From CAZHZT01 sp964537285 (GTDB lineage Bacteria; Bacteroidota; Bacteroidia; Chitinophagales; Saprospiraceae): a stretch of DNA of 9,821 bases. Both the position numbers and the translations under genes were made by a program. Location of the stretch: contig CAZHZT010000170.1 of the NCBI GenBank assembly GCA_964537285.1, forward strand, positions 1 to 9,821, given 5' to 3'. Positions 1-6,549 of the stretch are shown here, one piece after another (the stretch's first letter is position 1; each line of letters opens with the position of its first letter). The notes beneath the pieces are model-generated. The model had not been told where the DNA came from, did not search any database, and saw nothing but the letters and a program-made list of their open reading frames with translations.

Positions 1-11
1 TTTCCAAATTT

Positions 12-437
12 TCAAAGAACTTCGTCTTTATTAGTTTTGTATGGTTTCAAAAAATACGTTTTTAAATCATTTAATAGTTGTAGGTAATCGAAGTTTTCGA
101 TTACCGTCTCAGCAAGGGCTTTTTCCAGGCAATTGATATAAGCGCCTACCAATTCTGGAGTAATAAGCGCTTCATCCAAGTTCCACATATAATCATAATC
201 CAAATTATGCTGTATGATTAGTTCCATTGTTCCCTGATCCCATTCGGTAAAATCTTTGTGAAGACTTTTATTATATTTCACAATTACAAAAATGACTGCT
301 ATTCCGTTAACCCCCGAGCCATAATCCTGTAGATTGAACTGTTTATACAATGAACGATCCAGCTTTGTGATGGGATCAAAAACTTTAGCCGTGATTTCCT
401 TCCAAGTTTTTCCTGTGACTACAAACGGGCTTCTCAT
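12..437 (-). CDS. Small cytosolic hypothetical protein, candidate immunity partner of the upstream URI-toxin-like protein
   Basis: I do not recognise the family of this 141-residue protein. It has no signal peptide and no membrane helix; the one hydrophobic stretch (about residues 44-55) is short and looks like a buried strand. The C-terminal half (about 90-135) is predicted to be helical, with several aromatic and acidic residues. The ATG lies one base after the stop of the upstream gene (TAA, A, ATG), so the two are probably co-transcribed and translationally coupled; no Shine-Dalgarno sequence is visible. A small soluble protein coded directly behind a toxin-like nuclease domain is the usual arrangement of immunity genes in polymorphic-toxin loci, and that is the only basis for the functional suggestion. 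It could equally be an unrelated hypothetical protein. The stop (TGA) is 12 bases from the window edge, so further genes of the unit may lie outside. Confidence 0.7.
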   Translation of the reverse strand: MRSPFVVTGKTWKEITAKVFDPITKLDRSLYKQFNLQDYGSGVNGIAVIFVIVKYNKSLHKDFTEWDQGTMELIIQHNLDYDYMWNLDEALITPELVGAYINCLEKALAETVIENFDYLQLLNDLKTYFLKPYKTNKDEVL

Positions 438-438
438 T

Positions 439-975
439 TTAATTATCTTGTTTATTATCTGGCGGCCTGATTAATGGTATTTTCCTTTTCAAGTTCTCTG
501 GCCTAACGGCATAATAGTAAATTTTTCGCTTTTCTTCTTTTAGGCATTTTTGAATAGTTCCCACAAATTGAGTTTCGTAGAACAAATACATGTTAGTCAA
601 ATATTTTGATGAATATCTAGCTCCACCCGGTTTTTGAGTTACTCCATACTTCCAAACTTCACCTTTTTGAAGATATATGCTCGACAAGCTGGGGCAGCTA
701 AAACAAGGATATTCACCATTTATTTCTGCTAGAAGAACATATTGCTCAGCTTCATCCAATTCATCCAATTCCTTTTTTAATTTAGCTGACCTCTTTGGAG
801 ATAATCTTGGGCTTCCGTCTGGAGCTTTCTCAAGAAAATCTACTCCTTTATATTGAAAGAAAATTAATAATCCCATTATCACCATCAATATTGTTCCAAC
901 TAATGCAGCTCCAATGTTATTTCGAGGCTTAGGAGCAGGGGCTTTACTTGAAACAGTATTTCTGTAGACATTCAT
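439..975 (-). CDS. Membrane-anchored protein with a URI/GIY-YIG (Tox-URI2-like) nuclease domain
   Basis: This 178-residue protein has a basic, proline-rich N-terminus (1-20), one membrane helix (about 21-41), a charged linker (about 50-77) and a C-terminal domain (about 78-178). The C-terminal domain resembles the URI-fold (GIY-YIG) toxin domains of polymorphic toxin systems. Supporting residues are a CxxC pair (C91, C94), the strand EVWKYGVT (106-113) with Y110 and G111, then R120-Y121, an EEK motif (E147/E148) in the following helix, and a terminal PPDNK (171-175) matching the PPGNK ending of that family. These correspond to the tyrosine, arginine, glutamate and asparagine of the GIY-YIG active site, so the domain looks intact. 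Such domains usually cap long secreted proteins; here the carrier is only one membrane helix. The ATG at 975 is the natural start, 22 bases after a -7-like element. The next gene begins one base after its stop. The family call rests on motif recognition, not a search. Confidence 0.75.
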   Translation of the reverse strand: MNVYRNTVSSKAPAPKPRNNIGAALVGTILMVIMGLLIFFQYKGVDFLEKAPDGSPRLSPKRSAKLKKELDELDEAEQYVLLAEINGEYPCFSCPSLSSIYLQKGEVWKYGVTQKPGGARYSSKYLTNMYLFYETQFVGTIQKCLKEEKRKIYYYAVRPENLKRKIPLIRPPDNKQDN

Positions 976-997
976 ATCCGATTCTTTATTTCTAGAA

Positions 998-1005
998 CAA
1001 AATTA
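998..1005 (-). promoter_or_regulatory. Candidate Bacteroidota -7 promoter element for the toxin-like unit
   Basis: On the minus strand these bases read TAATTTTG, an exact match to the Bacteroidota primary sigma factor -7 consensus TAnnTTTG. The site ends 22 bases before the ATG of the 178-residue protein, which allows a short leader. No convincing -33 TTTG element is seen at the usual spacing; that position is instead occupied by the left arm of an inverted repeat. In AT-rich DNA such a match can arise by chance. Confidence 0.35.
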
Positions 1006-1021
1006 ATCGATAATTACTTCG

Positions 1022-1115
1022 TATATTCGGCAGTTCTCGCTTTGGAAATTCAAACCCAAATTTATATCGCGGCATAGGCACGTTTTTTTTCAAAGTGAGA
1101 ATTGCTGCCGTATAT
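1022..1115. repeat. Imperfect inverted repeat in the divergent intergenic region
   Basis: The left arm (1022-1044) and right arm (1091-1115) are inverted copies. They share ATAT, CGGCAG, TTCTC and CTTTG in order, with two substitutions and a small indel, around a spacer of about 46 bp. The repeat lies between the divergent starts at 975 and 1226, directly upstream of the -7-like element of the minus-strand unit. It could be paired operator sites, a hairpin in a leader transcript, or the remnant of a small mobile element. Confidence 0.6.
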
Positions 1116-1162
1116 TTAAATTCGGTTCAAATGTATATTATTAATGATAACTTGTCAAGCCT

Positions 1163-1194
1163 TGGCGTAAAAAGGCGGATAAATGGCGTAAAAA
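1163..1194 (+). repeat. Two direct copies of TGGCGTAAAAA spaced 21 bp apart
   Basis: The 11-base sequence TGGCGTAAAAA occurs at 1163-1173 and again at 1184-1194, start to start 21 bp, or two helical turns. The copies lie 32-63 bp before the GTG start of the pRiA4b-like gene. Same-face spacing upstream of a gene suits a pair of binding sites for a regulator, but no regulator is identifiable here and the function is inferred from geometry alone. Confidence 0.45.
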
Positions 1195-1225
1195 AAGAAA
1201 ATAATTAATTAAATAAAGTTTAATC

Positions 1226-2549
1226 GTGAAATTTGATATTTCAGAAACCTTTCCGAGTAGCTTGATTGCAGATTTCAATGTTTTTCTAAATTATTTGGAA
1301 AAAAGCGATCTTAAGCTCACCAAGTCAAGGAGAGAACTCTCCAGGAAAAACCTATTTCAGCTGAACCAGCTTATGACTGAGCCTCAAGAGGATGTAAACG
1401 AAAGAAGCGATCAGCATAAATATCCCATGTTGCATTTGTTTTATCTTTTATTGATAAATGGCGCCTTTGCAAGTATTGATAACTCCAAGAGGACATCCGT
1501 GAAACTGGATCTGGATACCGAGAAGTTTGTCTACTTTAGAAACCTTAATCCTACTGAGCAGTACTTCTACTTATTCAAAACCTTTTTCCAATATTGCGAT
1601 TTGGAAGATGCCAGGCCGGGTGAAAAAAGTGGCTCTCTTGGTCTTATGATTGTTGAAAACATTCTTGGGTTATTAGCATCGAACTCACCCAATAAATGGA
1701 TTGAGAAAGAGCAAAGCCTATTGCCAATGGTTTTTAATCAGGTTGGTTTTTTTATCCGATATCTAGGTTATTTTGGCCTCTGTTCATTTGTAGCTTCGAA
1801 TGAGGAGAACTACTATGCATCAAGAGGCTTCTTTCCCGTCGCCCAGTTGCGTTCGACTTTGTTTGGAGTTGAAATGTGTAAAATATTACTTGAATCCAGG
1901 CCACTAAGCATTTGGAATGAGTGTGTTCAAGAAGAGGAAGATGACCCATTGATTCCAATGATGTTTTTTTCTGAACTTAATGATAAAAAAATACTTGAAG
2001 ATACGGAGGAGGAAGAAGACGAAACCGAAATAAAAGAAGGTGCTTTTGAAGACGCGTTCAGGCCCCTTTTCCAGGAAGGCACCTTAGGCGAAATTACAGT
2101 AAAATCTTTTCGACCCATCATTACCGGAGAATATATCTTTAAAGTATGGATAGAAAATATGCCTAAAGTTTGGAGAAGAGTTCGGCTTTCAGAAGAACAC
2201 GATCTGGACGATTTGCACCGGATCATTCAGAGAAGCTTTAAGTTTGACAATGATCATCTTTTATTCCTTTTTCCCTGATGGGAGGTACAGGTCCAAAATA
2301 GCCTACCATCATCCCGAGGGGGGGATGAGTCCCTATGCTGACGAAATAACTATTGGAGAACTTTATTTAAGGGAAGGGCAAAGGATGCTTTATCTCTTCG
2401 ACTATGGTGACGAATGGCTTTTTAATATTCTTTTGGAAAAAATTGATGAAGGAAAAGAGTCAAATGGCTCTCCTGAAATAATTGAGTCGGAAGGAGAAGC
2501 TCCTGAGCAATACCCGGATTATGAAGATGAGGAATATGAAGATTATTAA
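1226..2549 (+). pseudogene. pRiA4b ORF-3-like (IS1096 passenger TnpR family) protein, split by a +1 frameshift
   Basis: The gene starts at GTG 1226, the first start after an in-frame stop at 1214. The first frame runs 350 codons to 2278. The rest continues in the next frame to 2549; an open frame there begins at a TTG at 2244 with no sign of being a real start. Skipping one T in the run 2259-2262 joins them into a 440-residue protein that reads HLYSFFPDG across the junction. An unrecognised helical region (1-240) is followed by an acidic stretch (about 257-275) and then a pRiA4b ORF-3-like domain (PF07929) from about 298. That domain shows YxFKVWIENMPKVWRRV, the LHRIIQ helix with H331, and DNDH before the break. 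YLFDYGDEW and ILLEKI follow after it, and the C-terminal tail is very acidic. The family's function is unknown; it often sits in mobile or accessory DNA. The lesion may be a real mutation, a sequencing error or programmed frameshifting. Confidence 0.82.
2258..2262 (+). other. Frameshift site within the pRiA4b-like domain
   Basis: The bases CTTTT (C at 2258, four T at 2259-2262) mark where the domain passes from the first frame to the +1 frame. With three T the frame would be restored. Upstream conservation ends at DNDHL and downstream conservation resumes at YSFFPDG, so the junction can be placed to within a few bases. Confidence 0.75.
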
Positions 2550-2561
2550 AAACATACTTAT

Positions 2562-3119
2562 ATGAACTACCTGGAATCAGCTATCAAACAATTTCAATAT
2601 TACGAAAGCCTGGGGCGAAAAACCATGGATCAGCTTTCGGAAGAAGAACTCACTTTTGAGCCTGTGAAGGACATTAATTCTATCTCGGTGATCGTAAAAC
2701 ATCTTCACGGGAATATGCTTTCCCGGTGGACCGATTTCCTGACCACCGATGGAGAAAAGGAAACCCGCGACCGGGACGGAGAATTTGAGGGAAGCTTAAG
2801 TACGCGCGAAGAAATTATGCAAAAATGGGAAGAAGGCTGGAAAGTAGTGTTTGATACATTGAATAGCTTGAATGATGAACACCTGGGCCAAATCGTATAT
2901 ATCCGTAATCAAGGCCATACGGTCGTGGAAGCCATTAATCGTCAGATGAATCACTATGCATATCATGTTGGGCAGATGGTCTTTTTAGGAAAAATGATCA
3001 AAAAAGATGAATGGACGAGCCTTTCCATTCCTAAGAATCAATCGAAGCAATTCAATGCAGATAAATTCAATCAGGAACAATCGAGGGGGCATTTTACCGA
3101 TGAGTTTTTAGAGAAGTAG
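2562..3119 (+). CDS. DUF1572 family protein of the DinB/YfiT superfamily
   Basis: This 185-residue cytosolic protein looks like a complete DUF1572 member, a branch of the DinB/YfiT four-helix-bundle superfamily of metal-binding proteins. Visible marks are the N-terminal helix of the bundle, the VIVKHLHGN segment (H47, H49), and the NHYAYHVGQ segment, whose H131 and H135 together with an early histidine would form the usual metal site. Superfamily members include bacillithiol- or mycothiol-dependent transferases and DNA-damage-induced proteins of unknown activity; the reaction of DUF1572 proteins is not known, so none is assigned. The ATG at 2562 follows the stop of the broken pRiA4b-like gene by 12 bases on the same strand, so the two were probably co-transcribed. 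No Shine-Dalgarno sequence is seen. The protein has no signal peptide or membrane segment. Confidence 0.9.
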   Translation: MNYLESAIKQFQYYESLGRKTMDQLSEEELTFEPVKDINSISVIVKHLHGNMLSRWTDFLTTDGEKETRDRDGEFEGSLSTREEIMQKWEEGWKVVFDTLNSLNDEHLGQIVYIRNQGHTVVEAINRQMNHYAYHVGQMVFLGKMIKKDEWTSLSIPKNQSKQFNADKFNQEQSRGHFTDEFLEK

Positions 3120-3164
3120 TAGAAACAGAAGAGGCCAATGAGTGGCTCTTTGCTCTTGGCAGAA

Positions 3165-3294
3165 ATATTTTTTCGTTCTTTGACAAATTGTGTGGAACTT
3201 CAAAATGATACCCATTGAATGCCCTTGTGGCTGAAAGGGTTATCATTTTGAAGTTCCATTTTTTCACAATTTATGTCAAAGAACTATATTTTTT
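3165..3294. mobile_element. MITE-like element: long terminal inverted repeats within 9-bp direct repeats
   Basis: The left arm (3175-3213, 39 nt) and right arm (3237-3284, 48 nt) are inverted copies with no substitutions, differing only by three indels of 2, 6 and 1 bases. They enclose a 23-nt loop. One base outside each arm lies the same 9-mer, ATATTTTTT (3165-3173 and 3286-3294), as expected for a target-site duplication around a roughly 112-bp non-coding insertion. There is no room for a transposase, so movement would depend on one coded elsewhere. Alternatively it is a large stem followed on the plus strand by a T run, acting as terminator for the DUF1572 gene. The two readings are not exclusive. 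Confidence 0.6.
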
Positions 3295-3295
3295 A

Positions 3296-3357
3296 TTGTA
3301 GAGATGCCTTCTTTTGAAGTTTTTAGAAAAAAACTTCAAAAGAAGGCATCTCTACAA
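3296..3357. repeat. Perfect 29-bp palindrome with a 4-base loop
   Basis: The arms 3296-3324 and 3329-3357 are perfect reverse complements around the loop AGAA. The outer part reads TTGTAGAGATGCC and its complement. It resembles the GTAGAGAC-type palindromes that recur between genes in many cyanobacterial and some Bacteroidota genomes; that likeness is from memory. The element sits between convergent genes, immediately after the MITE-like element, and shares the 10-mer TTTTGAAGTT with it (3246-3255 and 3312-3321). No T run follows the stem on either strand, so it is not a standard terminator, though such a stem may still stop transcription or protect mRNA ends. Confidence 0.85.
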
Positions 3358-3389
3358 ACAAAATTTCCCTACCCAGGACAAAGGGAAGT

Positions 3390-4451
3390 TTATTGATCAG
3401 CTAGCCAAACGTCGCAATACCCAACAGCTGTATTTTGCCAATTAACGTAGTAGTAACCACCGGACTGAACGTTCAGGCTACCGGTGCTATTGAGGTTACA
3501 AAATCCATACATTCCACAATTGATTTGGCCTACAATGGAGTAGTTCTGATATCCAAGGGGAATATTACTAACAGTAAAAGAGGTTCCTGAAGGTTGGAAA
3601 GTGTATCCTCCGATATTGATGCTCATGGTTAGGGAGCATCCGTAAGGATCTCCGTTGTAAACTATAGTAATGTTACCAAATCTAGGTTGAGGAGGCGGGT
3701 CGTCATTGGTCGTTTTGTTGGACCACTCGGAGAAATCTATTTCCTGTTCATTGGTTTTGCCACTTTTATCATCGTTAAGGCTGCTGGTTTTTTCTTTTTC
3801 AGAACCAGAAGAAGAACCGTTATCCGAGTTGGAATTATTGTTACTTCCGCTGCCTCCCAGGATTTCGTCTTTTCGTTTCCAAGCATTGGTGATTGCTGTT
3901 ATGCGGGCTTTTCGGGGCGGATGGGTTTCTGTTTCTCCTTCGAGAGGGATGGTTTTGGCGCAAGATTGGGCTTGTTCAAGGGAAGCACCCAGTGTTCGTA
4001 GGACGCTGCCGGCGAACATGTCTGCTCGCAGTTCCATGCTTTGGCGTTTGCGTTTATCTTTTTCGCTGAATTGGTGATTATTGAGGTGGTGGCCAATTTC
4101 GTGGGCCAGAACGCCATAAGCCGCCCACTTGGTTTTGGCATCCGCTTTAAATTTTTCTAGAAAATCAGTGCTATAAAGAATGTATCTTTTGTTGTTGAGT
4201 TCGGTTGCCAATGCATTTTTAACATCGGACTCTTTTAGTACAAAGGAGTTTTCGTCAAGTGCTCCTGCAGCATCCAGAATTTTCTGGACGATTTGTTGAG
4301 CTTCTGAGGTGGGGTTGAATTGGAAGTGATCTGTTCCGGATTCTTCGCCGAAGAAGTTACAACTGTTTTCGATATGGAGATATTCCTGGCCTTCGAGAAG
4401 AAGGTTTGAAAGCGTGAACAACAGGATAAGCCAGGTCAATTTAGATTTCAT
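3390..4451 (-). CDS. Exported M48-like zinc metallopeptidase with a C-terminal beta-rich domain
   Basis: This 353-residue protein starts at ATG 4451. A signal peptide (1 to about 21) ends near EG-QEY. The peptidase domain (about 25-200) carries HEIGHH (H117, E118, H121), ELRAD (140-144) giving the M48-type ExxxD ligand (E140, D144), and THPPRKARI (176-184), like the THP-xxx-R motif after the active site in M48 enzymes. So the catalytic set looks complete. A low-complexity Gly/Ser/Asn/acidic linker (about 200-235) leads to a beta-rich, aromatic domain with several cysteines (about 250-353), not recognised, possibly an Ig-like or carbohydrate-binding sandwich. No membrane helix lies next to the peptidase domain, unlike HtpX, so it should act in the periplasm, envelope or outside. 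It is the last gene of a three-gene unit, 65 bp after the EAD11 membrane protein. Its first 200 residues resemble the first gene of the unit. The substrate is unknown. Confidence 0.85.
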   Translation of the reverse strand: MKSKLTWLILLFTLSNLLLEGQEYLHIENSCNFFGEESGTDHFQFNPTSEAQQIVQKILDAAGALDENSFVLKESDVKNALATELNNKRYILYSTDFLEKFKADAKTKWAAYGVLAHEIGHHLNNHQFSEKDKRKRQSMELRADMFAGSVLRTLGASLEQAQSCAKTIPLEGETETHPPRKARITAITNAWKRKDEILGGSGSNNNSNSDNGSSSGSEKEKTSSLNDDKSGKTNEQEIDFSEWSNKTTNDDPPPQPRFGNITIVYNGDPYGCSLTMSINIGGYTFQPSGTSFTVSNIPLGYQNYSIVGQINCGMYGFCNLNSTGSLNVQSGGYYYVNWQNTAVGYCDVWLADQ

Positions 4452-4516
4452 GGTATCAGTTTTTAAAAGGCAAATAACTTTGCAGATTACAAAATATATG
4501 TAAATTAAGGCTAATT

Positions 4517-5272
4517 TTAAGCTTTATCAAGGATATACAGGATATTCGCAATGATTTTATTTCGGGAAACAGTAGCATCTTCATAGGAAATACGCTCTCC
4601 AAGGGTATCCATTTGCAATGTATGTAAACGGTTTTTAATCAATAAAACCTGATCGTAATAACTTGAATTATGCGTTTTGAGAAAACCAGTTATTTCTTCA
4701 AGAGCTTTTTCTAGCTGCCCTTTAGCTATTAGTTCACCCCATCGTTTTTTATCTTCATTTCCCTTAGCCTGCCATTTTACGGCATTTGCTTTTGCGATCG
4801 TTTTATATGCTTGTTCTTTAGATTGGGCGTTTTGGTTGTCGTAATATAAGTAGAAATAAAATCCTACAACCAGCAGGAGGTCAAAGGGTAAAAGCCAAAT
4901 ATATGAAAGGTTGAGGTAACCGATTAATCCGGAGCCACCAGTATCTCCAAATGAAGCATTGTATTGAAGCGCTAAACCTTCAGCGAATTTTGTTAATAAA
5001 ACTAAAAGTAAATACAATAAAGACACATACCACAATAGTAAATAGGCTCCCCTATTGATCAGTCGATTGGGGTATTTTTCAATTATCCCCCCTAGAAACA
5101 GCAGCAAAAATGGGAGTAAAACAAGAACACTGAACCAAAGTAACAGGTGCAATTCATAACCAGCGAACTTCCCAAAAATAAGTTGTCCCAGTATCCACAT
5201 GAAGATGATAGGGAAAAAAATACTCCAGGCACGGATTAATTTTTGGCGTGCTTGGCCAACGAGAAGTTTCAT
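4517..5272 (-). CDS. Four-helix membrane protein with a cytoplasmic EAD11-like effector-associated domain
   Basis: This 251-residue protein starts at ATG 5272. Four membrane helices are visible (about 17-35, 42-62, 74-96, 121-143). The basic N-terminus and the positively charged loop 63-73 point to both ends being cytoplasmic, with the loop 97-120 outside. A helical, charged connector (145-177) leads to a C-terminal domain (about 178-251) with the pattern of effector-associated domain 11: ELIAKGQLEKALEEI, then LLIKNRLHTLQ, a GERIS turn, and a final helix NILYILDKA. In the published EAD framework these death-fold-like helical domains act as adaptors, bringing proteins with matching EADs together in conflict and signalling systems. 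I see no second EAD in the window, so a partner would be elsewhere. It lies 29 bp after one metallopeptidase gene and 65 bp before the other. The membrane part matches nothing I know. The domain call is pattern-based. Confidence 0.8.
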   Translation of the reverse strand: MKLLVGQARQKLIRAWSIFFPIIFMWILGQLIFGKFAGYELHLLLWFSVLVLLPFLLLFLGGIIEKYPNRLINRGAYLLLWYVSLLYLLLVLLTKFAEGLALQYNASFGDTGGSGLIGYLNLSYIWLLPFDLLLVVGFYFYLYYDNQNAQSKEQAYKTIAKANAVKWQAKGNEDKKRWGELIAKGQLEKALEEITGFLKTHNSSYYDQVLLIKNRLHTLQMDTLGERISYEDATVSRNKIIANILYILDKA

Positions 5273-5301
5273 ATTGTGAAATTGAGATCAATTAAAAATT
5301 T

Positions 5302-6549
5302 TTATTTCATAGCGTCCATGAGTGCAGCTCTTTGTAAATGTTCCTTAGCGCTGAGCAAGCTTGGTTGATTTTGCACAGGCTTGCGGTCACTTTCAGGAAC
5401 TTTAAACTCATACACCAAAGTCGTTACTTTATATTGAGGATTAAAAGAAAGACTACCGATTTGCTCGGGTAGCACATTGGCCCCTTTACTGAGCCATGCA
5501 ATAGCTTCCTGACGGCTAACGGTTTCTCCGCTAGTGTTAAATGCTTTATTCGAAACTATCATTACAAATATTCTAAAGTATCCGGGCTCTGAAACAAATA
5601 GCGAACGCAAGTAATTCGTTAAAGAAAAGCGTTCTTCACCAATGGGCTTGGTGGACCAACGGGCACTGGAAGATTTCGGGGTACCATCCCTATTAAATTG
5701 TTCCAAGCGAGTTATCAGGGCAAAACCACCGGGAATATAGTAGTAGCTTTTATCATGGTAGCCACATTGGTCGAGCGCTCCAGAAAGTTGTTTGTCGATA
5801 TCTCTTAAATAGCGCTGATTGTTAAAAAGGGCATCCGGTAAAAGGTATTTTGAGGAAGGGGTTGGCGGCGGCCAGTCAAGCCTTGGAATAGGCGGATTGA
5901 ACTGACCCCGATCATCGGTGAAATAGGCCAGGCTTTCCTGTACTCTAATCATAGCATCCGCTCTTTTCCAGCCTTTTGTGATGGCTTTAGCTCTGTCAGA
6001 TGCCGCAATTTCTTTATTAAACTCCTGAATTTCCGTTACATCAATGGATTGTTGCAAACCAGCAGAGAGCTTGCTCAAAACATATCCCATAAATTCATCT
6101 GCTTCGGCCTCTTCACTTTCCATAAATTCAGGTGACAAGGTATGCTCGTTGGCGTGATGCCCAATCTCATGTGCCAGCATGCCGTAAGCGACCCATTTGT
6201 ACTTTAGGTTATTAAAAAAGTTCATATTGTAAAGCAAATATCTTTTATCATCTTCTACAACAGCAACAATACTTTCTACATTAGCTTCATAAAGCTCGAA
6301 ATTCTGCTTCTGGCCGGCAGCCTGCAGTACTTCTTCTACTTTTTCCATAAATAAAATGTTGGGGCGAAAGGCAAAAAGTTCCTCATCGATTTCTCCGTAG
6401 TAGTTGCAAGAGTTGGTTAGTTTAAGATCCAGGAATTCTTGAGCGAAGAGACCTCCTGGTAACAGAAGGGCTAGTATTAAACCCACTTTGATGGAATGGA
6501 TGGAGTTTCCAAGGGGCAATAGTATTTTCGGATTAGAGCAAACGAGCAT
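5302..6549 (-). CDS. Exported M48-like zinc metallopeptidase with an unrecognised C-terminal domain
   Basis: I start at ATG 6549 (415 residues); an in-frame TTG at 6561 would add four residues and is less likely. The N-terminus has a long polar lead and a hydrophobic core (about 22-35) ending LFA-QEF, a signal peptide with probable cleavage after A36; an internal TTG start (codon 13) would shorten the lead. The peptidase domain (about 40-195) has HEIGHH (H127, E128, H131) and EAEAD (147-151, ligand E147 and D151). The segment corresponding to THPPRKARI of the sister protein reads ASDRAKAIT, so the THP motif is lost. After a proline-rich link (about 209-223) comes a domain (about 225-390) with IPGGFALITRLEQF and RWSTKP that I cannot name, perhaps a sensor or ligand-binding module. 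It is the first gene of the three-gene unit and is transcribed divergently from the sensor kinase. Expected location is the periplasm or envelope; the substrate is unknown. Confidence 0.82.
   Translation of the reverse strand: MLVCSNPKILLPLGNSIHSIKVGLILALLLPGGLFAQEFLDLKLTNSCNYYGEIDEELFAFRPNILFMEKVEEVLQAAGQKQNFELYEANVESIVAVVEDDKRYLLYNMNFFNNLKYKWVAYGMLAHEIGHHANEHTLSPEFMESEEAEADEFMGYVLSKLSAGLQQSIDVTEIQEFNKEIAASDRAKAITKGWKRADAMIRVQESLAYFTDDRGQFNPPIPRLDWPPPTPSSKYLLPDALFNNQRYLRDIDKQLSGALDQCGYHDKSYYYIPGGFALITRLEQFNRDGTPKSSSARWSTKPIGEERFSLTNYLRSLFVSEPGYFRIFVMIVSNKAFNTSGETVSRQEAIAWLSKGANVLPEQIGSLSFNPQYKVTTLVYEFKVPESDRKPVQNQPSLLSAKEHLQRAALMDAMK

Noticed and set aside
1752..2226. Minus-strand open frames opposite the pRiA4b-like gene
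   Set aside because: They are antisense to a coding region; the serine-rich product is simply the complement of its acidic stretch.
2244..2549. A separate 101-codon gene starting at TTG 2244
   Set aside because: It begins inside the conserved pRiA4b-like domain of the preceding frame and holds only that domain's second half. A frameshift explains it better than an independent gene.
3120..3389. A structured non-coding RNA gene between the convergent genes
   Set aside because: The fold comes from two simple palindromes; no promoter or known RNA family features are seen, so repeat elements are the simpler call.
3687..4077. Plus-strand open frames opposite the second metallopeptidase gene
   Set aside because: They lie wholly antisense to a well-supported exported peptidase, have no recognisable domain, and arise from the composition of its linker and catalytic region.
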